Origin: JADJPL01 sp040382095
GTDB taxonomy: Bacteria; Bacteroidota; Bacteroidia; Chitinophagales; Saprospiraceae
DNA length: 64,000 nucleotides
Reading direction: 5' to 3'
NCBI GenBank assembly: GCA_040382095.1
Contig: JBEIGB010000008.1
Span: 3,307-67,306 of the forward strand
Position 1 is the first letter of the stretch, and every line of letters begins with the position of its first letter. This document shows positions 1 to 9,452 of this stretch, piece by piece. A program made the position numbers and the translations under genes. Below the pieces are notes generated by a model, which was given only the letters and a program-made list of their open reading frames with translations, was not told the origin of the DNA and ran no database searches.

Positions 1-34
1 CTCAAACGATTTGGATAATCAACGCTTGTCTGCG

Positions 35-1348
35 TCAGAAAGCGGCGAGCATCTTCTCCATTTGCATTCCGCGGGAACCTTTAATCAGAAAGGTGGTATC
101 CTCCCACGAATTTGCGGTAAACCAGGAAGCGAGTTCGCCGGAATTTGAAAAGAACAGAAGCCCTAGCCTTTGGGCGGCCGCCTGAAAATCCGGTCCTGCC
201 AGGATGACCTGCCCAAACTGCAGGTCAACAGCCAATTGGGCAATATAATCGTGTTCCGCAGCCGATACCATCCCCAACTCAAACATCGCCCCCAACACCG
301 CGACCTTTTTTCCTCCCGGGATAAGCGCGAAATTCTTCAGGGCCTGCTCCATGCTGCTTGGATTGGCATTGTACGCATCGAGAATAAACGTATTCGACCC
401 CTTGTGGAGCAGTTGCGAGCGGTTCATTCCCGGCACGTACCGCTCCAACGCACCTTTGATTTTATCTGCCGGCACTTTGAAATACCTCCCCAGTGCGATG
501 GCAGTGACCAGGTTGCCCAGGTTGTACCGACCGATTATTTGGGAATTTATGGCTACCGGAATATGGTTTTCATTCAGAAACTCCACGGCCAGGAATGGCT
601 GTTCGGCGATGAGCCGTATTTCTATCCTCGGGCTGTCCGGCGACAGGGAATCGCTAAGGCTGTAAAAAACCCTTTTCTGAACCCCTTCGGACAAATCGCG
701 GAGGAAGGCCTCTCCCTGATTGATAAAAACCGTGCCCTTTTGCCCAATCATAAACCGATAAAGCTCGGATTTTCCCTTTTTGACCCCTTCGAGCCCACCG
801 AAACCCTCCAAATGGGCTTTCCCGATATTAGTGACCACACCGTGAGTGGGTTCTGCGATCGTACAAAGTACGGCAATTTCCCCCTGGGCATTGGCTCCCA
901 TCTCGATTACCGCCACTTCTGTATCGTCAGGCATATCCAGCAGTGTAAGACAGACCCCGATATGGTTGTTTAGGTTCCCCTTTGTATAGTGCGTGCGATA
1001 GTGGGCAGACAGGACTGTACTGACCAGCTCTTTGGTCGTTGTCTTGCCATTGCTGCCGGTAATTGCGATGACGGGTATAAGGAATTGCCTGCGATGAAAG
1101 CGGGACAGTTGCTGAAGCGCAGAAAGGGCATCCTCCACCAGGATAAACGGCATATCGGGCCTGACGACCGATGGGTTATCTACGATCGCATAAGCTGCTC
1201 CTTTAGAGAGCGCATCGGCGGCATAATCGTTTCCATCGAAGTTGGCTCCCTTCAATGCAAAAAAAAGGGATCCCGGCACAATGTGCCGGGAGTCCGTTGA
1301 TACTTTTCGGGAAGCCCGAAACAGTTCATAAAGCTCTTTGACCTCCAT
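35..1348 (-). CDS. murF: UDP-N-acetylmuramoyl-tripeptide--D-alanyl-D-alanine ligase
   Basis: Cytoplasmic Mur ligase that adds D-Ala-D-Ala to the UDP-MurNAc-tripeptide in an ATP-dependent step, the last soluble stage of peptidoglycan precursor synthesis. The 437 residues match the family's usual length. An N-terminal substrate-binding part (about 1-85) is followed by the ATP-binding loop GSNGKTTTK at residues 98-106, the EMGANAQGEI segment of the central domain and the DAYNANPSSM segment near the C-terminal domain. The gene starts directly after the stop codon of the upstream gldJ gene (TAA then ATG, no gap), so the two are probably one transcript. A gldJ-murF neighbourhood is common in Bacteroidota. 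The call is safe; only operon membership is inferred. Confidence 0.97.
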   Translation of the reverse strand: MEVKELYELFRASRKVSTDSRHIVPGSLFFALKGANFDGNDYAADALSKGAAYAIVDNPSVVRPDMPFILVEDALSALQQLSRFHRRQFLIPVIAITGSNGKTTTKELVSTVLSAHYRTHYTKGNLNNHIGVCLTLLDMPDDTEVAVIEMGANAQGEIAVLCTIAEPTHGVVTNIGKAHLEGFGGLEGVKKGKSELYRFMIGQKGTVFINQGEAFLRDLSEGVQKRVFYSLSDSLSPDSPRIEIRLIAEQPFLAVEFLNENHIPVAINSQIIGRYNLGNLVTAIALGRYFKVPADKIKGALERYVPGMNRSQLLHKGSNTFILDAYNANPSSMEQALKNFALIPGGKKVAVLGAMFELGMVSAAEHDYIAQLAVDLQFGQVILAGPDFQAAAQRLGLLFFSNSGELASWFTANSWEDTTFLIKGSRGMQMEKMLAAF

Positions 1349-2848
1349 TTATTTATATCGGCGATCTACTTTTTTCTCTTTGGTCTTAAACAGGTTACCG
1401 CTCGGAATATCGTTGGTCGTCGGGCTGCCCAGGCGGGTCATCGCGCAACGGAAGCCAATCGTCCGGTCAGCTTCATCCTGGTCTCTGAACCTGCGCGTAC
1501 CCGGAGAGAGCCAATGGGCGCGATCAGCCCAGGAGCCACCTTTGTACACCCGGGAGCGGTCGGTGATTAAGGTATGTTCGGGATCATAAAACGCTTCCGA
1601 CAATGTATCGCCATCATTGTAATTGTTCAACTCGCTGCGGCGGATATTGGAACGGTTGGACAGTTCTTCTTCCGTAAGTTTGCGATAGCGCAGGCGGCCG
1701 ATACTATCCTTTTCCAAGGGGTTGCCATCCTGATCAGTATCGATTCTCCGGTAGCCATCCCCGCGATACGGGTTGAGATCGTGGTTATCGGCATCGCGCA
1801 GGCTTAGGGAAGTGGTCGGGCGATATACGTCCAACACCCATTCGCTCACGTTGCCGGCCATATTGTACAAACCGAAATCGTTGGGCAGGAAGGACCGTAC
1901 CTCAGCGGGGATATGGGCGTTATCGTTCAACTTACCGGCAATCCCCATGTAGTCGCCCTTGCCGCGCTTGAAGTTGGCGAGGATTATACCCTGGTTTTTG
2001 TCGCGTACCTGATATCGGGTAGAATTACCATCCCAGGGGTAGATACGGCGATCAGTATATAATTCATCTTCTTCAGAAGCCTGCTTACCGCGAAGCGCAA
2101 GTGCTGCGTACTCCCATTCCGCCTCTGTCGGAAGCCGGTAATCCGGGAGCAGGATGCCATCCTCAAAGCGGACGTTTCTTTCTTCCCCTGTGCCGAGGTC
2201 TTTCAGGTCCCTTCGGACATTGGCCTCATACTGCCCCGCAAGATAGGCGTCTGTGGTAAAGTTATTATTATCTTTCTGGTCGGGATTGGGATTTAAAATC
2301 CCTTTTTGGATAAGCATCATCTCGTTGACCCTGTCTGTACGCCACTTCGAATACGCGTTGGCCTGGGTCCAGCTCACCCCGACTACAGGATAGTCGTTAT
2401 AGGAAGGAAAGCGGAAATAGGTATTGACGAAAGGATCGTTATACACGAGGTCGTCGAGCCAAACGAGGGTATCCGGAAGGGATTTTTTTACGACTTCGGG
2501 ATAGGACGCCCCAAATACGCGGGTCAGCCAGTAGATATACTCCCGGTAATCCAGGTTGGACACCTCGGTCTCGTCCATATAAAACGAGGAGACGGTCACC
2601 CGCCTCGGTACGGCGTTCCAATCAGCCATCACATCCTCATTGGTCTGCCCCATAGTAAAAGTGCCTCCTTCGACCAATACCAGATTGGGGCCTGTGGGCT
2701 GGCCTGGATAGTCCTTTTTCTCAAACCCTCCCCATTTTTTGTCGTTATACGCCCAGCCCGTCGTCGAGGAGACCTCCTTGCTCGAACACGAAGTAAGAAA
2801 AGCAGCGGCAAAGATCAGGCAAGCGCCAAACATCAAAAGCTTTTTCAT
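1349..2848 (-). CDS. gldJ: Gliding motility / type IX secretion lipoprotein GldJ (SUMF1 fold)
   Basis: Outer-membrane lipoprotein of the type IX secretion and gliding machinery. The N-terminus has a lipoprotein signal (basic MKK, hydrophobic stretch, lipobox L18-T19-S20-C21). Residues from about 55 onward form a formylglycine-generating-enzyme-like (SUMF1/EgtB) domain: VEGGTFTMGQ near the start, YPVVGVSWTQA in the middle, RLPTEAEWEYAA, NMAGNVSEWVLDVY, and KGGSWADRAHWLSPG with FRDQDEADRTIGFRC at the end. The length of 499 fits GldJ or GldK. GldJ is favoured by the GWAYNDKKWGGFE stretch after the lipobox and by its position directly before murF, the arrangement known from flavobacteria. The SUMF1 fold is probably structural rather than enzymatic here. 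GldK is the main alternative. Confidence 0.88.
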   Translation of the reverse strand: MKKLLMFGACLIFAAAFLTSCSSKEVSSTTGWAYNDKKWGGFEKKDYPGQPTGPNLVLVEGGTFTMGQTNEDVMADWNAVPRRVTVSSFYMDETEVSNLDYREYIYWLTRVFGASYPEVVKKSLPDTLVWLDDLVYNDPFVNTYFRFPSYNDYPVVGVSWTQANAYSKWRTDRVNEMMLIQKGILNPNPDQKDNNNFTTDAYLAGQYEANVRRDLKDLGTGEERNVRFEDGILLPDYRLPTEAEWEYAALALRGKQASEEDELYTDRRIYPWDGNSTRYQVRDKNQGIILANFKRGKGDYMGIAGKLNDNAHIPAEVRSFLPNDFGLYNMAGNVSEWVLDVYRPTTSLSLRDADNHDLNPYRGDGYRRIDTDQDGNPLEKDSIGRLRYRKLTEEELSNRSNIRRSELNNYNDGDTLSEAFYDPEHTLITDRSRVYKGGSWADRAHWLSPGTRRFRDQDEADRTIGFRCAMTRLGSPTTNDIPSGNLFKTKEKKVDRRYK

Positions 2849-3059
2849 CAGTATCTGACAGTTTTGATTTAATAAGCAAATAATATGGTCATGGTAAACA
2901 AGGTATATATTGAAGCCGCCTTAACGCGTACTTCAGCATAGCCGGTTAAATGGCTAACGAAACCGGGGCGAAAATAGTATTTTTTAATATAAACTTATTA
3001 TTGAACAACTTTTCAAAAAACACCGGGATCTGTTTTTTACAGCTACTGCCGGGAAAAAA

Positions 3060-4076
3060 TCAACGGAACATTTTAAAGCAGTCGTTGTACTGTGCGGACT
3101 TCCGTCTTTTTTGCCGGGCGCGGCTATCCTCAAAATTGAGGGTCATACTGATTTCATGAGCGCCACCGGTACGCTGCCCGCCCAACGGGGAGATTGTGAG
3201 ATCATAGCTGTACCCAAAGCGGAATATTCCTTCCCGCACCCCTATCAGTGCGATGGCTGCATCGGGGTTACCTCCACTGTGCCGGTACCAAACCCCGCCA
3301 AACATCGCCTGATAGCTCAGATAAGTCCCTGCATTGATTTGCACGAAATCTGCCTGACGGATAAACAATAAATTCGGGGATATAAACGATGGATATTTCA
3401 GATTGTTGCCTTCTGCAAAGCCAAATTGCAGGCCTGCATGTGCCGTAAGGCGCATAGGCCGGCCTACCCTAAGCCCCTCATTGGCCGAAATAAAATTTTC
3501 TTCAGGCCGGTTCAGATGACGGGCAGATATCCCGAGATAGGCCCTGGAATTGTGCAGCAAGAGTCCTGCCCCGATATCTACTGCCGCAGCAGCAAGCCCC
3601 GCAGGACGGGCCTCTTCGGAAACAGTGCCCCCACCTGCATTGCCATCAACCGGATTGAGTTGATCCCCAAAAACCAGTTGGTCCCAGTCCAAACGAGATT
3701 GCAGGATCCCCGCTTCGAGCCCAAACTTAAGAAAATAATCTGCGTTAACCTGCAGGTGATAGCTGTAAGACCCATGGAACGCCATCGTGCGGTAAAGCCC
3801 ATTCCCCGCATCGTCTGCCAGGACCTGAAGGCCAAGTCCCCCGGCACCATCCGGCAGCTGCTGCTCAAAACCGATGGAGTAGGTACGGTAGGCATTTGGC
3901 CAGGAGGGCCATTGATCCCGGTAATTGACCGAAATACGGGGCGCATCAGCAACCCCTGCAAATGCCGGGTTTATCTGAAGGGGCGCGGCATAAAACTGGC
4001 TGAACACAGGGTCTTGTGCCTTTGTGCGAATACAGGTAAAGACCAATAAAATGAGCAAGACCGGTTTTATCCCCAT
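3060..4076 (-). CDS. PorP/SprF family outer-membrane protein
   Basis: Type IX secretion-associated membrane protein of the PorP/SprF family, a beta-barrel predicted to sit in the outer membrane and often paired with surface adhesins. The chosen start gives a clean signal peptide (MGIKPVLLILLVFTCIRTKA) followed by QDPVFSQFYAAPLQINPAFAG, the family's hallmark N-terminus. Later segments such as the aromatic YRDQWPSWPNAYRTYSIGFEQ region and the FRFGYSYDLTISPL region near the end are typical. The product is 338 residues. An upstream in-frame extension of 58 codons overlaps the divergent porU promoter and looks non-protein-like, so it was rejected. A GGGAGG stretch lies five bases before this ATG, unusual in Bacteroidota, where Shine-Dalgarno pairing is rarely used. 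Confidence 0.9.
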   Translation of the reverse strand: MGIKPVLLILLVFTCIRTKAQDPVFSQFYAAPLQINPAFAGVADAPRISVNYRDQWPSWPNAYRTYSIGFEQQLPDGAGGLGLQVLADDAGNGLYRTMAFHGSYSYHLQVNADYFLKFGLEAGILQSRLDWDQLVFGDQLNPVDGNAGGGTVSEEARPAGLAAAAVDIGAGLLLHNSRAYLGISARHLNRPEENFISANEGLRVGRPMRLTAHAGLQFGFAEGNNLKYPSFISPNLLFIRQADFVQINAGTYLSYQAMFGGVWYRHSGGNPDAAIALIGVREGIFRFGYSYDLTISPLGGQRTGGAHEISMTLNFEDSRARQKRRKSAQYNDCFKMFR

Positions 4077-4094
4077 TGAACCTCCCTTTTTATG

Positions 4095-4102
4095 TATTTT
4101 TG
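4095..4102 (+). promoter_or_regulatory. Candidate -7 element upstream of porU
   Basis: The sequence TATTTTTG matches the Bacteroidota -7 consensus TAnnTTTG and lies in the 76-base gap between the divergent porP-like and porU genes, 50 bases before the porU ATG. A TTG sits 16 bases further upstream, which is shorter than the usual spacing of about 20, so the -33 part is weak. Confidence 0.35.
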
Positions 4103-4152
4103 TCAACATCAACGACTGGCAACTGCCAATATATACACAACGACTGAAAGTT

Positions 4153-7100
4153 ATGAAGAATTTTGCCCTTACTTTTTTTCTGCTTACAATATTCTGTATT
4201 GCACATGCCAATACCCCAATTTTGGTAGAAGATTCCCTCCTTTGGAACAAAGCCCCCCAGACCCTGGATCTCCCCGATCAGCAACTGGAGCTGTGGTCGT
4301 TCAAAGGGGCTCTGGTGGACGGGATAAGCCCCTTCCAGCCAAGATATGTGCGGGAGTTTCCGGTATCAGGCCCCGGTGTGCTCGAGGTGCGGATTATTAG
4401 AATGAATTATACCCCATTCAGCCGACGCTCAATGCCCGGCGACGAGATCCTGCGGGAAACCCTGCAGTTCGATGCCCACGTGGAAAAAGACCGCAACCAA
4501 TACTACGGGAAAATAGCCTTCGTACCCATCCTGAAATCGGGTGCCGGCTTTGCCCAGGTGACTTCTTTCTCCCTGGAAATCCAATGGCGGCCATCGCAGG
4601 AATCCCGCCCACGCTCGAGCGAATTCGCCACAACCTCCCGCCTGCGCGAAGGCACCCTGTACAAAATTGCCGTTGAAGCAGAAGGTATGCACAAACTCAC
4701 GTATGATTTTTTTAAAAACGATTTAAAAATAGATATTGACCGCACCGACCCCCGGCAGATAAAGCTACTGGGCAATAAAAACGGCATGCTGCCGATATTG
4801 AACGAACAACCGCGGCCCGATGACCTGGAAGAAATCCCTATCAGCATCGCAGGGGAATCCGATGGCCGCTTCGATCCGCAGGACTACCTCCTCTTTTATG
4901 GCCAGGGCCCGGGCGAATGGCAATTCAACCCGCAAAATCAGCGTTTTACCTTTATTAAAAATACTTATTCCAACCAGCAATTCTATTTCATTCAAATCAG
5001 CAGCACGGTAGGTAAAAGGGTGGAAGAACAAAGCAATATTCCGAATGCCCCCTATACCAGTACCTCCTTCGACGATTATGCGCACCTCGAGCAGGATAAG
5101 ATCAACCTCATGCACCAGTGGATTAAATCTAAAGGCTCCGGGCGGCGCTGGTTTGGAGACCACTTCCTCAATGTCCGGGAATACCGCTACGATAAATTTT
5201 TTGAGTTTCCCAATCTCGAAACTGGAACACCCGTTTACCTGAAAGCCGAGATGGCCCTGCGTGCCCTGCAACAGTCCAGGTTTACACTCGTAGTAAATGG
5301 TACGACACTCAACAGCAACCTCGCCGACCGCGTTGTAGAGCTGGAAGGTGAATTCGATAACATCCGCGATTATGCAAAAAATGCCCTGCTGGAAGGAACG
5401 GTCGTCCTCAATACCGATAATGCAGAGGTCATCGCACGTTATCCCAGGCCAGGAGGAGCCAACGACGGCAGTGAAGGCTGGATAGATTATATTGCGTTCA
5501 ACGTCCGGCGAAAACTCCTCATGGCCGGGGACCAAATGCACTTCCGCGACAAGGCCACCCTGGCTTATCCGAATGCATTGTTCGAACTCGGGAATGCCCC
5601 GGCCGAAATCCTGATCTGGGACATCAGTAACCCCCTGGCACCAAAGCTGCAACGCGCCGACCGAACCGGAAACCTCCTGCGCTTTGGCGCCAGTACTTCG
5701 ACCCTCCGTACTTTCATCGCATTTAACCCACAAAAAGGGCTTTTAAGCGCAAAAAATGCCGGAAAGGTTGCCAATCAAAATCTCCATGCCCTTAGTCGTG
5801 CAGACCTCCTGATCGTTTACCCAAAAGAATTTGCAGCAGAGGCCGCCGTACTCGCAACACACCGCCGCGAGCACAGCGGCCTCGTCGTCGAAACTGCTGA
5901 AATCGGCACCATCTTCAACGAATTCTCCGCAGGCCGCGTTGACCCTTCAGCCATCCGCAACCTGGCCCGAATGCTGTTCCTGCGCGATCCAAATTTCAGG
6001 TACCTACTCCTCCTCGGCGACGGCACCTTTGACCCCCGCGACATCTACGGCTTTGGTAAAGACTTTATCCCCACCTTTCAAAATGATTCCTTTAACCCAC
6101 TTTTTGCTTTCCCTGCCGATGATTACTACGCTATCCTCGATGCACAGCCAGGAGGCGATCCGCTCAATGGCCGCTTACAGGTCGCTATCGGGCGGCTCAC
6201 CGTCAACTCCCCCAAAGAAGCAGCCGAAGTGATCCGCAAAATTATCCACTACGACAAAGCCCCTCAAACCTTCTCCGACTGGCGCAACCGCGTCGTCTTT
6301 ATCGGCGATGATGAAGACGGTATGCAGCACACCGCCGATGCAGACCTTATCGCCGATGATTTCCAGCGCAACTACCCGATTGCAAATGTTGACAAAGTCT
6401 ATATTGACGCTTTCCCTCAGGTGGCCACTTCCGGCGGGGCACGGGTGCCGGCAGCTACCGAAGCCATCAACCAGGCGATCTTTAAAGGCATCCTCGTCAT
6501 GACCTATCTGGGCCATGGGGGACCCAACGGATGGGCACAGGAACGCATCCTCAATATACCCGATATCCTCAGTTGGAGGAATCTCGACCGGCTCCCCTTA
6601 TTCCTCACAGCTACCTGCTCCTTCACCAATTACGATGATCCCACCTTTACCTCCGCAGGGGAAGAAACCCTCCTCAACCCCGCAGGTGGTGCCATCGGGC
6701 TAATGACAACAACCAGGGCTGTTTTTGCCAATCAAAATGCCGTCCTGACCGAAAAATCCCTGGAATCGCTGTTCCAACGTCAAAATAATGGAAGGTACCC
6801 CACCCTTGGCGAAGCAATGCGCCTCGCCAAAAACAGCTCTTCGACGATTGGAATCGTCACTAATTCCAGAAAATTTGCCCTCGTTGCAGATCCTTCCCTC
6901 CAGCTTGCGATACCTGAATACCGCGTCCTGGCAAACAGCATAAACGGAAAACCCATCGGCACGGGTTCGCCGGATACCCTGCGCGCGCTACAGCAAGTCA
7001 CCGTAGAAGGCATAGTCGTCGGGCAGGACGGAAAGCCACTGGACGATTTCAGCGGGACAATCTACCCGACAATCTTCGACAAAAACCTCCGGACCAATAC

Positions 7101-8028
7101 CCTGGGGCAGGATCGCGGCAGCTATGCTTTCCCTTATCTCGTCCAACGGAACGTCCTCTTTCGCGGACGTAGCCGTATCGAAAAAGGCCGGTTTAAATTT
7201 ACCTTCGTAGTACCCAAAGATATTGATTATGCCTTCGGCAATGGAAGAATCAGCTTTTTTGCAGCAGACTCCCTTACTATGCAGACTGGCGCAGGCTATG
7301 CCACCGACCTCCTCATCGGTGGCGAGGCCACCCAGCAACTCGGCGACCGCCAGGGCCCCAAAGTAGAAGTTTTCCTCAACAGCTTCGATTTCATCCCCGG
7401 TAGCCTTACTGACCCCAATCCCCTGCTCCTCGTAAAACTCAGCGACGACAATGGCATTAATGTCGTCGGCAACAGTATCGGGCATGACCTCGAAGCCGCC
7501 CTGGACGGAAACACCCAACAAACCTATACCCTCAACGATTTTTTCACTGCCGCACTCGATGACCACCGCAGTGGTGAAGCCCGCTTCCCCCTCAAAAACC
7601 TGCCGGAAGGCCCACATCAAATACGCGTCAAAGCCTGGGATGTGGCCAATAACCCGGCAGAGGGGTCCACAGATTTCATCGTTGCCAACTCCGGTAAAAT
7701 TGCCCTGCAGCATGTGCTCAACTACCCCAACCCATTCACCGACCGCACCTGCTTCCAGTTCGATCTGAATCTCGCAAACCAGGAACTCGACGTGCTTATC
7801 CAGATTTTTACCGTAGCCGGCAAACTCGTTAAAACCATTGACCAAACCATTTTTTCGGATGGTGCCTTGCGGCGCGATGACTGTATCGAATGGGACGGGC
7901 GTGATGATTTTGGCGATACGCTCGCACGCGGCGTCTATCTCTACAAAATCAGGGTAAGGGCTTCAGATGCCCTTGACGGGACGCTCCAGGGAGAAAGTAA
8001 GTTTGAAAAATTGGTTTTGCTAAAATAA
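4153..8028 (+). CDS. porU: Type IX secretion sortase PorU (C25 gingipain-like cysteine protease)
   Basis: Cell-surface protease of the type IX secretion system that removes the C-terminal signal from secreted cargo and attaches it to the surface. The start was placed at MKNFALTFFLLTIFCIAHA, a good signal peptide; the reading frame is open 43 codons further upstream but that part overlaps the divergent gene's leader. The 1291-residue product has a long N-terminal part, then a C25 peptidase domain (about 600-960) with LLLGDGTFDPRD, the catalytic histidine in YLGHGGPNGW (H788) and the catalytic cysteine in LFLTATCSFTNYDDP (C822). The C-terminus has an FlgD-like or T9SS-type domain starting at HVLNYPNPF and ending GVYLYKIRV...KFEKLVLLK. 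porV follows immediately, the usual PorU-PorV pair. Confidence 0.95.
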   Translation: MKNFALTFFLLTIFCIAHANTPILVEDSLLWNKAPQTLDLPDQQLELWSFKGALVDGISPFQPRYVREFPVSGPGVLEVRIIRMNYTPFSRRSMPGDEILRETLQFDAHVEKDRNQYYGKIAFVPILKSGAGFAQVTSFSLEIQWRPSQESRPRSSEFATTSRLREGTLYKIAVEAEGMHKLTYDFFKNDLKIDIDRTDPRQIKLLGNKNGMLPILNEQPRPDDLEEIPISIAGESDGRFDPQDYLLFYGQGPGEWQFNPQNQRFTFIKNTYSNQQFYFIQISSTVGKRVEEQSNIPNAPYTSTSFDDYAHLEQDKINLMHQWIKSKGSGRRWFGDHFLNVREYRYDKFFEFPNLETGTPVYLKAEMALRALQQSRFTLVVNGTTLNSNLADRVVELEGEFDNIRDYAKNALLEGTVVLNTDNAEVIARYPRPGGANDGSEGWIDYIAFNVRRKLLMAGDQMHFRDKATLAYPNALFELGNAPAEILIWDISNPLAPKLQRADRTGNLLRFGASTSTLRTFIAFNPQKGLLSAKNAGKVANQNLHALSRADLLIVYPKEFAAEAAVLATHRREHSGLVVETAEIGTIFNEFSAGRVDPSAIRNLARMLFLRDPNFRYLLLLGDGTFDPRDIYGFGKDFIPTFQNDSFNPLFAFPADDYYAILDAQPGGDPLNGRLQVAIGRLTVNSPKEAAEVIRKIIHYDKAPQTFSDWRNRVVFIGDDEDGMQHTADADLIADDFQRNYPIANVDKVYIDAFPQVATSGGARVPAATEAINQAIFKGILVMTYLGHGGPNGWAQERILNIPDILSWRNLDRLPLFLTATCSFTNYDDPTFTSAGEETLLNPAGGAIGLMTTTRAVFANQNAVLTEKSLESLFQRQNNGRYPTLGEAMRLAKNSSSTIGIVTNSRKFALVADPSLQLAIPEYRVLANSINGKPIGTGSPDTLRALQQVTVEGIVVGQDGKPLDDFSGTIYPTIFDKNLRTNTLGQDRGSYAFPYLVQRNVLFRGRSRIEKGRFKFTFVVPKDIDYAFGNGRISFFAADSLTMQTGAGYATDLLIGGEATQQLGDRQGPKVEVFLNSFDFIPGSLTDPNPLLLVKLSDDNGINVVGNSIGHDLEAALDGNTQQTYTLNDFFTAALDDHRSGEARFPLKNLPEGPHQIRVKAWDVANNPAEGSTDFIVANSGKIALQHVLNYPNPFTDRTCFQFDLNLANQELDVLIQIFTVAGKLVKTIDQTIFSDGALRRDDCIEWDGRDDFGDTLARGVYLYKIRVRASDALDGTLQGESKFEKLVLLK

Positions 8029-8200
8029 GAATCTCTTTTTTTCGTAAAAGAAAAGAATTTGGCATAGAATATGTAACCCTTATTTCAAACCCTCGCGCTT
8101 TCCCCGGCATAAACCAGCATGAAAGTCTGCACCCTGGCGCGTAGCAGCGCCGGATTCCCCCGGATCGGGCAATCCGCAGGCTGTTTCTGCAATAAGTTGC

Positions 8201-8208
8201 TATATTTG
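8201..8208 (+). promoter_or_regulatory. Candidate -7 element for porV
   Basis: TATATTTG, a perfect TAnnTTTG match, lies 28 bases before the porV ATG in the 208-base porU-porV gap. No clear TTG or TTTG was found at the expected distance upstream, so this rests on the -7 element alone. It would let porV be expressed separately from porU. Confidence 0.45.
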
Positions 8209-8236
8209 CAAAAACTTTAAATATAAGATCAGTACT

Positions 8237-9445
8237 ATGAAGAACCAATTACTCCAGATAGCGATGATCATCGCCACAGGGCTCGTTGCCGTGGAGGTAA
8301 ACGGACAGTGCACGCTGGGACAGGATGGAAAATATTACAACCTCGATGGAACACCATGTACCAACACCGTTGTGACCGCAGTACCCTTTCTTCGCATCGT
8401 TGCCGATGCACGCTCCGGTGCCATGGGCGATGCGGGTATCGCCATATCCCCCGATGCCAACGCCATGCACTTCAATGCTTCTAAACTCGTTTTTGCCGAA
8501 GAAAAAATGGGTGTCTCAGCAACTTATACGCCCTGGCTACGGGCGCTCGGCCTGAACGACGTCTATCTGGCCTACCTGACCGGATTTTTTAAACTGGACG
8601 ACTTCCAGACAATTGGGGTCGGGCTCCGGTATTTTTCCCTCGGAAGTATTCAATTTACAGATCCCAACGGACAACCCCTCATCACCGGAAGGCCAAATGA
8701 ATTCGAAGTAGCAGGTGCATACTCCCGAAAACTCGCCGAAAACCTCTCGGCGGCAGTAACCGCAAAATTCATCTACTCCAACCTCGCAGCAGGCCAGATT
8801 ATCAATGGCGAGACGATCCGTCCCGGCGTGGCAGGGGCAGCGGATTTCTCCCTCACCTATAAAACCCCTATACAACTCCGCGACGGAAGTTCAGAGCTCG
8901 TTATGGGCCTGGCACTCTCAAATATAGGCTCAAAAATCACCTATACCAACAACCTCGTTCGCGATTTCCTGCCCGCCAACTTCGGCCTAGGCGCCGCTTG
9001 GACGATCAACTTCGACGATTTCAACAAAATTACCTTTACTTCGGATATCAATAAATTGCTCGTCCCTACCCCCTGCCAGGGTCTCGACTGTGACCAGGAC
9101 GGCGATGGGTTCCCCGATTATAAAAATGAATCTCCTATCGGGGCTATTTTCTCCTCCTGGGCAGATGCACCGGAAGGCTTCAGCGAAGAGTTGCGGGAGC
9201 TGATGTACTCCATCGGTACCGAATACTGGTACAACGATCAGTTTGCCGTCCGTGCAGGCTATTTCAACGAAAACCGTCAGAAAGGAAACAGGAAATTCTT
9301 CTCCGTTGGCCTCGGTCTGAAGTATAATATTTTTGGCCTTAACTTCTCCTATCTGGTACCTACGACCAACCAGCGCAACCCGCTCGACAACACGCTGCGC
9401 TTCTCCCTGCTGTTCGATTTCGCCGCTATGAATGCGGCGAATTGA
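8237..9445 (+). CDS. porV: Type IX secretion outer-membrane protein PorV (LptO)
   Basis: Outer-membrane beta-barrel of the FadL-like PorV family. It carries T9SS cargo from the translocon to the PorU attachment complex. The 402-residue product starts with a signal peptide (MKNQLLQIAMIIATGLVAVEVNGQ). The family's conserved stretch LRIVADARSGAMGDAGIA is followed by SPDANAMHFNASKL, with MGVSATYTPWLRALG soon after. The C-terminus (GLNFSYLVPT, then RFSLLFDF) ends in barrel-strand alternation. The gene follows porU on the same strand with a gap of 208 bases. The family's length and motifs leave little doubt. Confidence 0.95.
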   Translation: MKNQLLQIAMIIATGLVAVEVNGQCTLGQDGKYYNLDGTPCTNTVVTAVPFLRIVADARSGAMGDAGIAISPDANAMHFNASKLVFAEEKMGVSATYTPWLRALGLNDVYLAYLTGFFKLDDFQTIGVGLRYFSLGSIQFTDPNGQPLITGRPNEFEVAGAYSRKLAENLSAAVTAKFIYSNLAAGQIINGETIRPGVAGAADFSLTYKTPIQLRDGSSELVMGLALSNIGSKITYTNNLVRDFLPANFGLGAAWTINFDDFNKITFTSDINKLLVPTPCQGLDCDQDGDGFPDYKNESPIGAIFSSWADAPEGFSEELRELMYSIGTEYWYNDQFAVRAGYFNENRQKGNRKFFSVGLGLKYNIFGLNFSYLVPTTNQRNPLDNTLRFSLLFDFAAMNAAN

Positions 9446-9452
9446 TGGAAGC

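Noticed and set aside
4077..4250. N-terminal extension of the PorP/SprF-like gene
   Set aside because: It precedes a clean signal peptide, overlaps the divergent porU leader and looks non-coding.
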